In this document: positions 48,692 through 57,482 of the stretch, one piece after another | How the letters are laid out: each line of letters opens with the position of its first letter | How positions within the stretch are numbered: the stretch's first letter is position 1 | Assembly (NCBI GenBank): GCA_022483015.1 | Contig: JAKVOB010000001.1 | Location: forward strand, 434,001-498,000 | DNA from: Atopobiaceae bacterium | Lineage (GTDB): Bacteria; Actinomycetota; Coriobacteriia; Coriobacteriales; Atopobiaceae | Length of the DNA stretch: 64,000 nucleotides | Reading direction: 5' to 3' | Notes under the pieces: generated by a model | The model's database searches: none | Told to the model about the DNA's origin: nothing | Seen by the model: only the letters and a program-made list of their open reading frames with translations | Made by a program: the position numbers and the translations under genes

Positions 48692-49207
48692 ATGGCACTC
48701 GACACCAAGGTCGCCGACCTCATGAACACCCAGGTCAACAAGGAGCTCTACTCGGCCTACCTCTACCTCACCTTTGCCGACTACTACGAGGGCCGCGGCC
48801 TCAAGGGCTACGCCAACTGGTACATGATCCAGGTGCAGGAGGAGGTCGCGCACGCCAAGGTCCTGCGGCGCTACCTGCTCGACAACGACGTCGACGTCAG
48901 GATGCTCGCCATCGACCAGCCCGACAAGGACTTCGCCTCCGACAAGGACCCGCTGGTCGCCGGCCTCGAGCACGAGAGGTACGTCACGAGCCTCATCAAC
49001 GGCTGCTACGCCGCGGCCTTCGAGGTGCACGACTTCCGCACGATGCAGCTCCTCGACTGGTTCGTGAAGGAGCAGGGCGAGGAGGAGGCCAACGCGAGCG
49101 ACCTCATCAAGAGCTACGAGCTCTTCGGAGGGGACGCCAAGGGCCTCTATGCCCTCGACCGCGAGTATGCGGCACGCACCTTCGTCCCGCCGACGATGCC
49201 GATGTAG
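48692..49207 (+). CDS. ftn: Ferritin (non-haem iron storage protein)
   Basis: 171 residues of the bacterial FtnA type: four-helix bundle with the diiron ferroxidase ligands in place (E18, E51, H54, E95, Q128; also E131). It stores iron as ferric mineral and limits oxidative damage. The N-terminus MALDTKVADLMNTQVNKEL is typical. The start follows GGGAAGGGAGCTGTCCC. A TATAAA box lies at 48629-48634, with a weak TGGACA 19 bp before it. No Fur box was identified. A strong hairpin follows the gene. Confidence 0.95.
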   Translation: MALDTKVADLMNTQVNKELYSAYLYLTFADYYEGRGLKGYANWYMIQVQEEVAHAKVLRRYLLDNDVDVRMLAIDQPDKDFASDKDPLVAGLEHERYVTSLINGCYAAAFEVHDFRTMQLLDWFVKEQGEEEANASDLIKSYELFGGDAKGLYALDREYAARTFVPPTMPM

Positions 49208-49238
49208 GGCCCGTTGGCTCACCCGTAAGGCCACCGAC

Positions 49239-49280
49239 GCAGGGGAGAGGGGCTTGCAGCTGCAGGCCCCTCTCCCCTGC
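49239..49280 (+). terminator. Strong hairpin after ferritin
   Basis: Perfect 15-bp arms GCAGGGGAGAGGGGC and its complement (49239-49253 and 49266-49280) with a self-complementary loop. It starts 32 bp after the ferritin stop and ends 14 bp before the gluQ start, so it may also sit in a gluQ leader. No T-tract is present. Confidence 0.7.
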
Positions 49281-49294
49281 GGTAGCATCGAGGC

Positions 49295-50305
49295 ATGGAG
49301 ACCTCCACGACAGGCACGTCGCCCACACCAAGCTCGCCCGTGGTCGGGCGCTTCGCCCCCACGCCCTCGGGCCGGATGCACCTGGGCAACGCCCTCGCGG
49401 CGCTGCTCGCCTGGCTGGGTGCGCGCTCGGCAGGCGGACGCATCCTGCTGCGCATCGAGGACCTCGACCCACGGGCCGCAGACCCCGAGGCCGCCCGCCT
49501 CATCCTCGAGGACCTCGCTTGGCTGGGGCTCGACTGGGATGCCGGTCCGACGTTCCAGAGCGAACGCAGGCAGCTCTACGCAGGGGCCGTCTCGGCACTG
49601 CATGATGCCGACCTCACATATCCCTGCTTCTGCACCAGGGGCGAGCTCCATGCGGCCAGCGCACCCCACGCCTCGGATGGCACCTATGTCTACCAGGGAA
49701 CCTGCCGAGACCTCAGTGCGGACGAGGTCGCGGCGAAGGCACGGCGACGTACGCCGGCATGCCGCCTCGCCGTGCCGGCACCAGGAGACCCTGCGGGAAT
49801 CGTCCACGTCCATGACCTCGTGTTCGGAGACCTCTCCGAGGACCTCGGTCGCGACTGCGGTGACTTCCTCGTGCAGCGGAGCGACGGCGTGACGGCCTAC
49901 CAGCTCGCCGTCACCCTGGATGACGCCCTCATGGGGGTGACGCAGGTCGTGCGCGGCCGCGACCTCATGGGGTCCGCCGCGCGCCAGACCTGGCTGCGCG
50001 CCACGCTCGCACGCCTGGGAGCCGTGCCGGCAGGCGCTGCCGCGCCACCGGAGTTCGCCCATGTGCCGCTGCTGGTCGCCCCCGACGGACGACGCCTCTC
50101 GAAGCGCGAGCACGACCTCGACCTGGGTGCCATCCGTGCACGCGGAGTCCCGGCACCCCGCGTGGTGGGGAGGCTCGCCGCCTGCGTGGGTCTCGCCGAG
50201 GCCCGGGAGGACGTCATGCCGGACGAGCTCCTCGCGCGGTTCTCGTGGGAGGTCGTCCGTGCGCACCGCGGGGACGTGACCGTGCGCGAGGGGTTCCTCG
50301 GCTGA
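49295..50305 (+). CDS. gluQ: Glutamyl-Q tRNA(Asp) synthetase
   Basis: 336-residue GluRS-like enzyme without an anticodon-binding domain, so it is the truncated paralogue that attaches glutamate to queuosine of tRNA-Asp. It has the N-terminal GRFAPTPSGRMHLGN (HIGH-type), RIEDLDPR, a zinc site of the CxC...Y...C form (CFC...YVYQGTC), and the KMSKS-like RRLSKREHD. The start at 49295 lies 14 bp after the upstream hairpin, without an obvious ribosome site; the N-terminus before GRFAP is a Thr/Ser/Pro tail. Monocistronic by appearance. Confidence 0.88.
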   Translation: METSTTGTSPTPSSPVVGRFAPTPSGRMHLGNALAALLAWLGARSAGGRILLRIEDLDPRAADPEAARLILEDLAWLGLDWDAGPTFQSERRQLYAGAVSALHDADLTYPCFCTRGELHAASAPHASDGTYVYQGTCRDLSADEVAAKARRRTPACRLAVPAPGDPAGIVHVHDLVFGDLSEDLGRDCGDFLVQRSDGVTAYQLAVTLDDALMGVTQVVRGRDLMGSAARQTWLRATLARLGAVPAGAAAPPEFAHVPLLVAPDGRRLSKREHDLDLGAIRARGVPAPRVVGRLAACVGLAEAREDVMPDELLARFSWEVVRAHRGDVTVREGFLG

Positions 50306-50438
50306 GGCGCACGGCCCGCGCGTCCGTGGGTTTCTTGGGCGCTCGGGCACCGTCGCGGCTAGCTCCCCGCAAAAACGGGAACGTATGCAATCGTTATCGA
50401 TGGCGCCGTGACGGCGCCGCAAACGGAGGGACGATTCC

Positions 50439-51332
50439 ATGGACATCCAGAAGCCAGAGCCGCTGCAGGTGGGAGACCGCTTCTACTACACGCTCACCTC
50501 GTATGACCCGGTCTCGATCGAGCTCAAGGTACCATGCGTCACCGACCAGGACGTCGACTGGGCGCTCGCCTCGCTCTGCGAGCACAAGGGCCTGGCCAAG
50601 GGCACGGCCCCCACGGACGCCTGGGTCGCCGAGAACCTCGAGGGTGCCACCACCGTGGCCGACGTCAAGGAGTCCATCCGCATCCAGATCGGCGACATGA
50701 ACAGCCGTTACGCAGAGGAGTCCAAGCCCTCCCTGTGCGCCGAGCAGCTCGCCTCGCGCCTCTGCCAGTCCATACCGAAGAGCGAGCTCGAGCGCACCAG
50801 GCAAATGGTCTACCAGGGCCTCGAGGCCGATGCCCGCCAGCGCGGCGCGGCCTCCTTCGCCGACCTCGTGGCGCAGACCGGCATGTCGACCGCACAGATC
50901 GACCGCATGCTCGACGAGGAGGCACAGGCCACTGCCGAGCAGGAGGCGGCGCTCGACGCCTATGCCTCCGAGAGGAAGCTCTCGGTCGCCGACGAGGAGC
51001 TGCCGGCACTCCTCAACCTCTCCCCCGCCGATACCGAGAAGGTCATCAACGACGCGAAGGAGCACGGCCAGACGGCAATGCTGCACCAGGCGGCCGTGCG
51101 CGAGAAGGCGAGCCACCTGCTGGCCGCCGAGTGCGCCTGCACCTACGTCCACGAGACCGAGGCAGAGGCCCAGAAGCGCGTCGAGCAGTACGAGAAGATC
51201 AGCAAGCTGGCACACGAGCAGGTCGGCAGCATGCCTGCCGACGACGGCGCCGTCCCCGGCGACCACGCAGTCGACTCCACGCCAGGCGCCGGCACGAGCG
51301 AGGCCCCCAGCAACGGGTTCAAGCTGGTCTGA
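50439..51332 (+). CDS. Trigger-factor-like chaperone fragment without PPIase domain
   Basis: 297 residues, acidic, with no signal peptide. Residues about 75-245 match the all-helical C-terminal substrate-binding domain of trigger factor (SIPKSELERTRQMVYQGLEAD, later AYASERKLSVADEELPALL). The ribosome-binding tail motif and the FKBP-type middle domain are absent, and the N-terminal 70 residues resemble neither. It is probably a specialised chaperone or a trigger-factor paralogue. The start follows CAAACGGAGGGACGATTCC. A GC-rich terminator follows. Confidence 0.6.
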   Translation: MDIQKPEPLQVGDRFYYTLTSYDPVSIELKVPCVTDQDVDWALASLCEHKGLAKGTAPTDAWVAENLEGATTVADVKESIRIQIGDMNSRYAEESKPSLCAEQLASRLCQSIPKSELERTRQMVYQGLEADARQRGAASFADLVAQTGMSTAQIDRMLDEEAQATAEQEAALDAYASERKLSVADEELPALLNLSPADTEKVINDAKEHGQTAMLHQAAVREKASHLLAAECACTYVHETEAEAQKRVEQYEKISKLAHEQVGSMPADDGAVPGDHAVDSTPGAGTSEAPSNGFKLV

Positions 51333-51354
51333 CGTACGCCACAAGGAACAGGAG

Positions 51355-51388
51355 AGGGGCCGCATCCGATGTGCCGGATGCGGCCCCT
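51355..51388. terminator. Bidirectional terminator between the chaperone-like gene and birA
   Basis: Perfect 14-bp stem: AGGGGCCGCATCCG (51355-51368) with its complement at 51375-51388, 6-nt loop, followed by CCGTTCTTCTC on the + strand. It lies between convergent genes and can serve both. Confidence 0.85.
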
Positions 51389-51426
51389 CCGTTCTTCTCG
51401 AGACGCATGGCCTTCCTGACGCCGAC

Positions 51427-52311
51427 CTAGGCGCGCTCCGACTCGGGAAGGGGGCGCAAGGTCGCCATCTCGGATGACAGCTCGTGCTCGCCTCCGAAGG
51501 CATCACGGATCGTGACCCTCCCCCAGACGTCCATCCCTGCGAGGATGCCGCGGCAGAGCTCCTGGCCGTCCTCGGAGGTCGCGGCGACGGCATGACCCAT
51601 CCAGGCGAGGTCGTCCACGTACTCGTCAAGCACCGGCGCGAGCGGGCCTGTCACGCTGCCCGCGGCGAGCAGCGCCTGCTCCCAGGCATCCACCCGCGCG
51701 ACGATCCCCGCGCGGAGCGATTCCGCGAGCTCGTCGAATCCAGGGGCCACGGTGCCAGCGGGCATCACGGCATCAAGGCCGACCGGCGGCAGCGCGACCG
51801 CCCGATGGGAGTCGGTGGGAAGCTCGCCAGGGGCCGCCAGGTTGATGCCGATGCCGCAGACGGCGAAGAGGCCTGCCTCGCCCGTGCCGGCCTCCACGAG
51901 GATGCCACCCAGCTTGGCGACCTCCTCGCAGGCCGCCCCGTCCTGCGACGGGGTATCCGGGACGCATCCGCCGACGGCCCCGACCACGATGTCGTTGGGC
52001 CACTTGAGGCTCACGCCATCGGCCCCGCAGCCCCGCAGCGCATCGAGCACGCCCAGGGCGCAGACCACCGGAAGACCCATGTAGAGCTGCATGGGAACAT
52101 GCGGCCTCAGCAGCACGGACAGGTAGACCCCCGAGTCCGGCGACTTCCACTCGTGGCCACGCCTGCCACGCCCGGCCGACTGCTCGCGTGCGGCCACGGC
52201 CGACCCATGCGGCGCGGTACCACGGCCCAGCCCCATCACGTCGTCGTTGGTCGAGCCCGTCGTTGCCACGACGGTGAGCAGCGCCGGGTTATCGGCGTTC
52301 CCTACTGCCAC
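51427..52311 (-). CDS. birA: Biotin--[acetyl-CoA carboxylase] ligase
   Basis: 294 residues. The BirA catalytic motifs are present: STNDD, the GRGRRGHEW nucleotide loop, KWPNDIVVG, GILVE and the GIGINL glycine turn. There is no N-terminal winged helix, so it is a monofunctional ligase and not a repressor. A central insertion with Cys and Asp (around VPDTPSQDGAAC) separates two strands. The start is a GTG at 52311 that overlaps the end of folPK by 10 bp; the site in folPK may support coupled translation. It is the third gene of the fol operon. Confidence 0.88.
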   Translation of the reverse strand: MAVGNADNPALLTVVATTGSTNDDVMGLGRGTAPHGSAVAAREQSAGRGRRGHEWKSPDSGVYLSVLLRPHVPMQLYMGLPVVCALGVLDALRGCGADGVSLKWPNDIVVGAVGGCVPDTPSQDGAACEEVAKLGGILVEAGTGEAGLFAVCGIGINLAAPGELPTDSHRAVALPPVGLDAVMPAGTVAPGFDELAESLRAGIVARVDAWEQALLAAGSVTGPLAPVLDEYVDDLAWMGHAVAATSEDGQELCRGILAGMDVWGRVTIRDAFGGEHELSSEMATLRPLPESERA

Positions 52312-54005
52312 GGAAGCTCACCGAGGTCCGACCGCACGCGCCCCACGCGGTCCTCGGGGTCGAGCACCTTGACGCCCGAGTGCGAGAGGAAGCGGGCCGG
52401 GTCGTGCATGAGGTCCTCGAGCGGCACGATCACATAGTCACGCTCGCCAAGGTGTGGGTGCGGGAGCATGAGGCGACGGCCGGCATGGGTCTCGTCCTCC
52501 ATCCAGGCGAGGTCGCAGTCGATGGTACGCGGGCCATGACCCTCCTGGCCCTCCACGCGCACGCGGCCGAGCTGGTCCTCGACGCCGAGCAGGTGGTCGA
52601 GAAGCACCAGCGGCGCGAGCTCGGTGCGGATCTCTACGACGCAGTTCGCGACCGGCGTGGCGATGCCATAGGCCGGGTCCGTCTCGTAGGCGTGGCTCAC
52701 GCCCGTGACGCAGGTGAGGGGAATCGCGTCGATGAGCGAGACGGCGCGGGCGAGGTAGCCCAGGCGGTCCCCCACGTTGGACCCGAGCGACACGAACGCG
52801 CGGCGCGGGTCGGGGTGGGCCACGGACCAGTAGCCCGCGAGCACCTGGGACATGCCGGCCACGTCATGCACGCGTAGCACGCGGGCGCCGGCCTCCGCGG
52901 CTGCGAGCGCCACGCCAAAGGTCGCGGGGTCTCGGAGGGCCGCGTCGGTCACACCCGAGACCGCGCCCACGAAGCGCTTGCGCGAGACGGCGCAGAGCAG
53001 CGGGTACCCCATCGAGACCATCTTGGCGGTGGCACGCTGGATCACCACGTCCTCGTCGGCGAACTTGCCGAAGCCGGCACCAGGGTCAAGGGCGATGGCG
53101 TCGTGGCTCACGCCCGCACGCTGCAAGGTGCGGGCCTGGTCGCCCAGGAAGCCCATGATGCGACGCATGATGGGAGCCTCCTCGGGCAGGGTGAAGCGGC
53201 GGCCGCTGGCCGTGGCCATGCGGACGGTGGGATGGGCTATGCCTCGGGCGGAGCGCTCCATCACGGCATCGAGCCGCTCGTCGGTGGTAGGCGCAGGCGT
53301 GTCGTCCTTCTCGGCAGGGACCACCGGCTTTGCCGTGGCGGCTGCGGCGAGCACGGCAGCCGACTCGGCCTTGGCGCGTTGGGCCGGGTTCATGGCGCGA
53401 ATCGCCTCGGCCGAGGGCTGCCCGGCGTCGGTCGAGGGCTGCCCGTCGGCCTTCGCGGCGGCCTCGCGGGCGGCCGCGATGCCGGCATACTTGCCGACGT
53501 GCGTGGTGAGGTGCGGCGCCGGGTCGAGGGCGACCTCGCGGCGCGGGGCATGCTCGGAGACCTCGCCGGCATGCATGATGATGCATCCGCAACCGGTGTC
53601 GGCGGCGACCTTGACCATCTCGGGGTCCACGAAGCCCGTGACGTCGTTCACGATCGAGGCACCCAGGCGCACGCACATGCGGGCTACATCGGCGTGGCGC
53701 GTGTCCACCGAGACGATCGCGCCGGCCTCGGCGAGGTCGCGGACCACGGGGACCACGCGCTTGGCCTCCTCCTGGCTGGTGATGGGCGCGAACCCGGGAC
53801 GCGTCGACTCGCCGCCGACGTCGATGATGTCGGCACCGTCGTCGAGCATGGAGAGGCCCCAGCTGACGGCATCCTCGCGCGAGTCATGCGCGCCACCATC
53901 CGAGAAGGAATCGGGCGTGACGTTGAGGACCCCCATGATGCGCGGGCGGGCAAGGGAGATCTCATGGTCTCCGCAGGTCCAGACGGTGTTGTCGTCTCGG
54001 TACAT
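52302..54005 (-). CDS. folP: Dihydropteroate synthase-HPPK fusion (FolP-FolK)
   Basis: 567 residues, two folate-pathway enzymes in one chain. FolP part (1-400): GVLNVTPDSFSDGG, DVGGESTRPG, SVDTRHADVA, NDVTG, IIMH, DPGAGFGKF and VSRKRF. FolK part (401-567): FVSLGSNVGDR, YETDPAYG, GPRTIDCDLAW and MLPHPHLGERDYV. FolP makes dihydropteroate and FolK supplies its pyrophosphorylated pterin. An Ala-rich, probably disordered insertion of about 125 residues (about 152-278) interrupts FolP after the IIMH motif. FolB is not included. Start at 54005, 8 bp after folE; birA overlaps its end. Confidence 0.9.
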   Translation of the reverse strand: MYRDDNTVWTCGDHEISLARPRIMGVLNVTPDSFSDGGAHDSREDAVSWGLSMLDDGADIIDVGGESTRPGFAPITSQEEAKRVVPVVRDLAEAGAIVSVDTRHADVARMCVRLGASIVNDVTGFVDPEMVKVAADTGCGCIIMHAGEVSEHAPRREVALDPAPHLTTHVGKYAGIAAAREAAAKADGQPSTDAGQPSAEAIRAMNPAQRAKAESAAVLAAAATAKPVVPAEKDDTPAPTTDERLDAVMERSARGIAHPTVRMATASGRRFTLPEEAPIMRRIMGFLGDQARTLQRAGVSHDAIALDPGAGFGKFADEDVVIQRATAKMVSMGYPLLCAVSRKRFVGAVSGVTDAALRDPATFGVALAAAEAGARVLRVHDVAGMSQVLAGYWSVAHPDPRRAFVSLGSNVGDRLGYLARAVSLIDAIPLTCVTGVSHAYETDPAYGIATPVANCVVEIRTELAPLVLLDHLLGVEDQLGRVRVEGQEGHGPRTIDCDLAWMEDETHAGRRLMLPHPHLGERDYVIVPLEDLMHDPARFLSHSGVKVLDPEDRVGRVRSDLGELPWQ

Positions 54006-54013
54006 GATGCCCC

Positions 54014-54595
54014 CTACTTGGTTCCGTCAAAGATCAGAGACAGGGCCTCGGCGCGTGTGGCGTCGTGGGTCGCGAATGCGCCGCGCACGGCCGAGGTGGT
54101 GGTGCGGCTGCCCGGCTTCCTGACGCCGCGCATCGTCATGCAGAGGTGCTCGGCCTCCATGACCACGAGGACGCCTAGGGGCTGGAGGTTCCTCTCGATG
54201 GCATCGGCCACCTGGGCGCAGAGGCGCTCCTGGAGCTGAGGGCGCTTGGCATAGACGTCGACCACGCGGGCGAGCTTGGAGATACCGCAGACCCGACCCG
54301 ACTCGCCAGGCAGGTAGGCGACGTGCGCCACGCCGAAGAAGGGCAGGAGATGATGCTCGCACAGCGAGTAGAACGGGATGTCACGCACGATGACCATCTC
54401 GTGGCAGCCCGCATCGAAGCTGACGTCGAACAGGGGTGCGGGGTCCTGGGTGAGCCCGCCGCAGCATTCCTCGAGCGCACGTGCCACACGGGCGGGCGTG
54501 TCCACCAGGCCTTCGCGAGTGGGGTCCTCCCCCATGCCCTCGAGCATGAGACGGACGCCCTGCTCGATCTTGCCGTGGTCCATCTGGTCGGCCAT
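54014..54595 (-). CDS. folE: GTP cyclohydrolase I
   Basis: 193 residues. First step of folate pterin synthesis: GTP to dihydroneopterin triphosphate and formate. Active-site and zinc motifs are visible: [11 protein letters not shown] (Cys and His ligands), [15 protein letters not shown], and [17 protein letters not shown] with the second zinc Cys. Start at 54595, with AAGGGGAGCGC upstream. The upstream frame is a run of low-complexity sequence and is rejected. It is the first gene of folE-folPK-birA. A possible -10 TACAAT is at 54637-54632. Confidence 0.94.
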   Translation of the reverse strand: MADQMDHGKIEQGVRLMLEGMGEDPTREGLVDTPARVARALEECCGGLTQDPAPLFDVSFDAGCHEMVIVRDIPFYSLCEHHLLPFFGVAHVAYLPGESGRVCGISKLARVVDVYAKRPQLQERLCAQVADAIERNLQPLGVLVVMEAEHLCMTMRGVRKPGSRTTTSAVRGAFATHDATRAEALSLIFDGTK

Positions 54596-54631
54596 GCGCT
54601 CCCCTTGGGTTGGCAGAATTGACTGACCTTG

Positions 54632-54637
54632 ATTGTA
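54632..54637 (-). promoter_or_regulatory. Candidate -10 element of the folE operon
   Basis: TACAAT on the minus strand, about 37 bp before the folE start, in a locally AT-richer patch. No good -35 is visible. Confidence 0.3.
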
Positions 54638-54815
54638 GCTGCTAAGGAGGCCCTGGCCCAAAGTCGCACGACGATGCCATAGGCGGCGCGGCCGGACGGA
54701 GGGTGCGCTGGTCCCTGGTGCGACGGCAGCGATGGCATCCGCAGCGGCGAGGCGAGATGGGCCCGGAGGCACCTTGCCGTCGGCACCCGCCCCTGCCGTC
54801 CCTCTCGCCCGGCGC

Positions 54816-55553
54816 CTAGAAGTCGAAGGCCTTGGCGATGTCGCAGGCGCACACCAGGTCCGCCTGCGCGTCCTGCGGGGTGGCGTCACGGTTCACGATG
54901 ACGAGGTCGTCGCCCTGGAAGTACTGCACCAGCCCGGCCGCCGGATAGACCACCAGGCTGGTCCCACCGATGACCAGCAGGTCGCAGCTCGAGATCGCAC
55001 GCACCGCAGCCTCGAGGATGCCTTGGTCGAGGCTCTCGCCGTAGAGGACCACGTCGGGCTTGATCGCACCACCGCAGTCAGGGCAGACCGGCACGCCGGT
55101 CGTGCCCATGACCCACTCCGCCGAGAGGACCTTCCCGCAGCGACGACAGACGTTGCGGCGCACGGATCCATGGAGCTCCAGCACGTTCTTCGAGCCAGCG
55201 TCCTGGTGCAGTCCGTCGATGTTCTGCGTGACCACGGCCGTGAGCTTGCCTGCTTGCTCGAGCTCGGCGAGCTTCAGGTGCGCCTGGTTCGGCTTGGCCC
55301 CCAGCGCGATCATCTTGGTGCGATAGAAGTCGAAGAACTCATCCGGATGGCTCACGTAGAACCCGTGGCTGAGCATCTCCTCGGGTGGGTACTTGAAATG
55401 CTGGTGGTAGAGGCCGTCGACGCTTCGGAAGTCGGGGATGCCGCTGGCCGTCGAGACGCCCGCTCCCCCGAAGAAGACCATGCTCCCGGCAGCGTCCACG
55501 CGCCTCGAGAGCTCAGAGGCTGCCTCTGCCGGATCGGTGATCGTACGTGCCAT
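54816..55553 (-). CDS. cobB: NAD-dependent protein deacylase, sirtuin
   Basis: 245 residues of the Sir2 family, removing acyl groups from lysines using NAD. It has [16 protein letters not shown] (NAD pocket), [12 protein letters not shown] with the catalytic His, four zinc cysteines (CRRC...CPDC), and [14 protein letters not shown] near the C-terminus. The FFDFYRTKM helix after the GIPDF motif holds the Tyr and Arg (xxYxxR-type) seen in desuccinylase-type sirtuins, so acyl preference may differ from plain acetyl. Start at 55553. It is divergent from a patatin gene. Confidence 0.92.
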   Translation of the reverse strand: MARTITDPAEAASELSRRVDAAGSMVFFGGAGVSTASGIPDFRSVDGLYHQHFKYPPEEMLSHGFYVSHPDEFFDFYRTKMIALGAKPNQAHLKLAELEQAGKLTAVVTQNIDGLHQDAGSKNVLELHGSVRRNVCRRCGKVLSAEWVMGTTGVPVCPDCGGAIKPDVVLYGESLDQGILEAAVRAISSCDLLVIGGTSLVVYPAAGLVQYFQGDDLVIVNRDATPQDAQADLVCACDIAKAFDF

Positions 55554-55697
55554 CGAGCACCACGCCCCTCTCGTCAACCCGTCCCGATGCGGCGCGCCCC
55601 GCCTGCACCCATGCACAGGAGGACTCGATGGTTGGAAGACGGGTACCATGTCCCACAACACACCCAGCATGCTAGCACCAGAAGGACCAGGTAGAAC

Positions 55698-56681
55698 ATG
55701 ACCGAGAAACTCGCACCGCTTACCAACAACGTCCATGGCACGGCACTCGTGCTCGAGGGCGGGGGCATGCGGGCCAGCTATACCGCAGGCCTCGTGAACG
55801 TCCTTCTCGAGCAGGGAATCTACTTCGACTACGTCTGCGGCATATCCGCGGGGTCGAGCCACACCGTGGACTACCTCTCCCGCGACGCCGACCGCACCAA
55901 GCATGCCTTCGTCGAGCTGGGAGGGAGCCCCAACTCGGGTGGCATCCGGACCCTCATGGAGACCGGGCGCTGGTTCGATGCCGACTACGACTATGCCGGC
56001 GTGGTCGAGGACGGCACGCTGCCCTTCGACTGGGAGACCTTCCAGGCCAACCCTGCCCGTCTGCGGATCCAGGCCTTCGACCCCGCGACGGGGGCCTCCC
56101 CCACCTTCACCCGCGCCGACATGCCGACCCTCGACGACCTCATGCTCCGCGTCCGCGCGGGGTCCACCCTTCCCAAGCTCATGGAACCGGTGCGCATCGA
56201 GGACCACGTCCTCTTTGACGGCGGGCTCGGCCAGGGGGCCGGAATGCCGACCCACCTCGCCGAGTCGGACGGCCTCGAGCGGTTCTTCGTGATCTGCTCA
56301 CGCGAGCCGGGCTACCGCAAGAGGCCGTACGCCGGCGCCGCCCTCCACGGCATCATGCACATGACCGAGGGGATGCCCTACCTCAGGAACGCCCTGCTCA
56401 CCCGAGCCGAGCGCTACAACGCGGCGCTCGACCACCTTGCCGAGCTCGAGGCCGAGGGACGTGCCTATGTGGTGCGTCCCGACACGATGCCCGTCAAGAG
56501 CACCGACCTCAACGTCCCCAAGCTGCAGGAGGCCTATGACCTCGGCCACGAGCAGGGCATGCGCGAGCTGCCGCGTTGGAGGGAGTTCCTCTTCGGGAGC
56601 TGCCTGGCGGGACCTTCGCCCAGTGGGGACGCCGAGAGGTACGCGACGTTCGGGAGCGACCCCGCAAGGAGGATGGTATGA
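55698..56681 (+). CDS. Patatin-like phospholipase
   Basis: 327 residues. Oxyanion loop LEGGGMRASYTAG at the N-terminus, nucleophile elbow CGISAGSS (Gly-x-Ser-x-Gly), and the dyad Asp in FDGGLGQG. The arrangement matches RssA/YjjU-like patatin hydrolases of the cytoplasm. The middle (about 100-150) contains DFD/acidic loops typical of the family. The start follows ACCAGGTAGAAC, which is a weak ribosome site. Its stop TGA overlaps the ATG of the exonuclease gene (ATGA), so the two are co-translated. Confidence 0.9.
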   Translation: MTEKLAPLTNNVHGTALVLEGGGMRASYTAGLVNVLLEQGIYFDYVCGISAGSSHTVDYLSRDADRTKHAFVELGGSPNSGGIRTLMETGRWFDADYDYAGVVEDGTLPFDWETFQANPARLRIQAFDPATGASPTFTRADMPTLDDLMLRVRAGSTLPKLMEPVRIEDHVLFDGGLGQGAGMPTHLAESDGLERFFVICSREPGYRKRPYAGAALHGIMHMTEGMPYLRNALLTRAERYNAALDHLAELEAEGRAYVVRPDTMPVKSTDLNVPKLQEAYDLGHEQGMRELPRWREFLFGSCLAGPSPSGDAERYATFGSDPARRMV

Positions 56682-57469
56682 GCGACGACCCGGCGAGCAG
56701 CCACGAGCTACGACTCGTCTCATGGAACGTGAACGGCCTACGTGCCGTCATGAAGAAGGACCCCGGCTTCGAGGAGGTCTTCGCCAGCCTCGACGCCGAC
56801 GTGGTCGCCCTGCAGGAGACCAAGCTCCAGGAGGGCCAGGTGGCCCTCGAGCTTCCCGGCTACCATCAGACCTGGAGCTATGCCGCACGTAAGGGATACT
56901 CGGGTACGGCCGTCTTCAGCCGCGAGGAGCCGATCTCGGTAATCAACACCATCGGTGACGTCGACGCCGACGACGAGGGCCGTGTCTGTGCCCTCGAGTT
57001 CGAACGCTGTTGGTTCGTCGACGTCTACACCCCCAACGCGCAGAACGAGCTCAAGCGCATCGACACGCGCCTGGCCTGGGACGACGCCTATCGTGAATTC
57101 CTGTGCGGGCTGGCCCGGAACAAGCCCGTCATCACCTGCGGCGACTTCAACGTTGCCCACGAGGAGATCGACCTCAAGAACCCTGGTCCCAACCGAGGCA
57201 ACGCCGGGTTCTCGGACGAGGAGCGCACGAGCTTCGGCAAGCTCCTCTCGGCGGGCTTCACCGACACCTTCCGCGACCGCCACCCCGACCTCGAGGGCGC
57301 CTATAGCTGGTGGAGCTATCGGTTCCACGCACGTGACACCAACGCGGGCTGGCGCATCGACTACTTCCTGGTCTCGGATGACATCGCACCCAACGTCACG
57401 GGCGCCTCCATCCTCGACGAGGTCTACGGGTCGGACCACTGTCCCGTGGAGCTCACGATCGAGCTATAG
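56678..57469 (+). CDS. xth: Exodeoxyribonuclease III / AP endonuclease
   Basis: 263 residues. It has the XthA motifs: SWNVNGLRAV (N-terminal), LQETKL with the metal-binding Glu, CGDFNVAHEEIDL with Asp and Asn, and the C-terminal GSDHCPVELTIEL with the catalytic Asp-His. Nicks DNA 5' of abasic sites and degrades 3' ends in base excision repair. The start at 56678 has AAGGAGG upstream and overlaps the patatin stop. Length and pattern are standard. Confidence 0.94.
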   Translation: MSDDPASSHELRLVSWNVNGLRAVMKKDPGFEEVFASLDADVVALQETKLQEGQVALELPGYHQTWSYAARKGYSGTAVFSREEPISVINTIGDVDADDEGRVCALEFERCWFVDVYTPNAQNELKRIDTRLAWDDAYREFLCGLARNKPVITCGDFNVAHEEIDLKNPGPNRGNAGFSDEERTSFGKLLSAGFTDTFRDRHPDLEGAYSWWSYRFHARDTNAGWRIDYFLVSDDIAPNVTGASILDEVYGSDHCPVELTIEL

Positions 57470-57482
57470 CCCCGGCGTCCGC

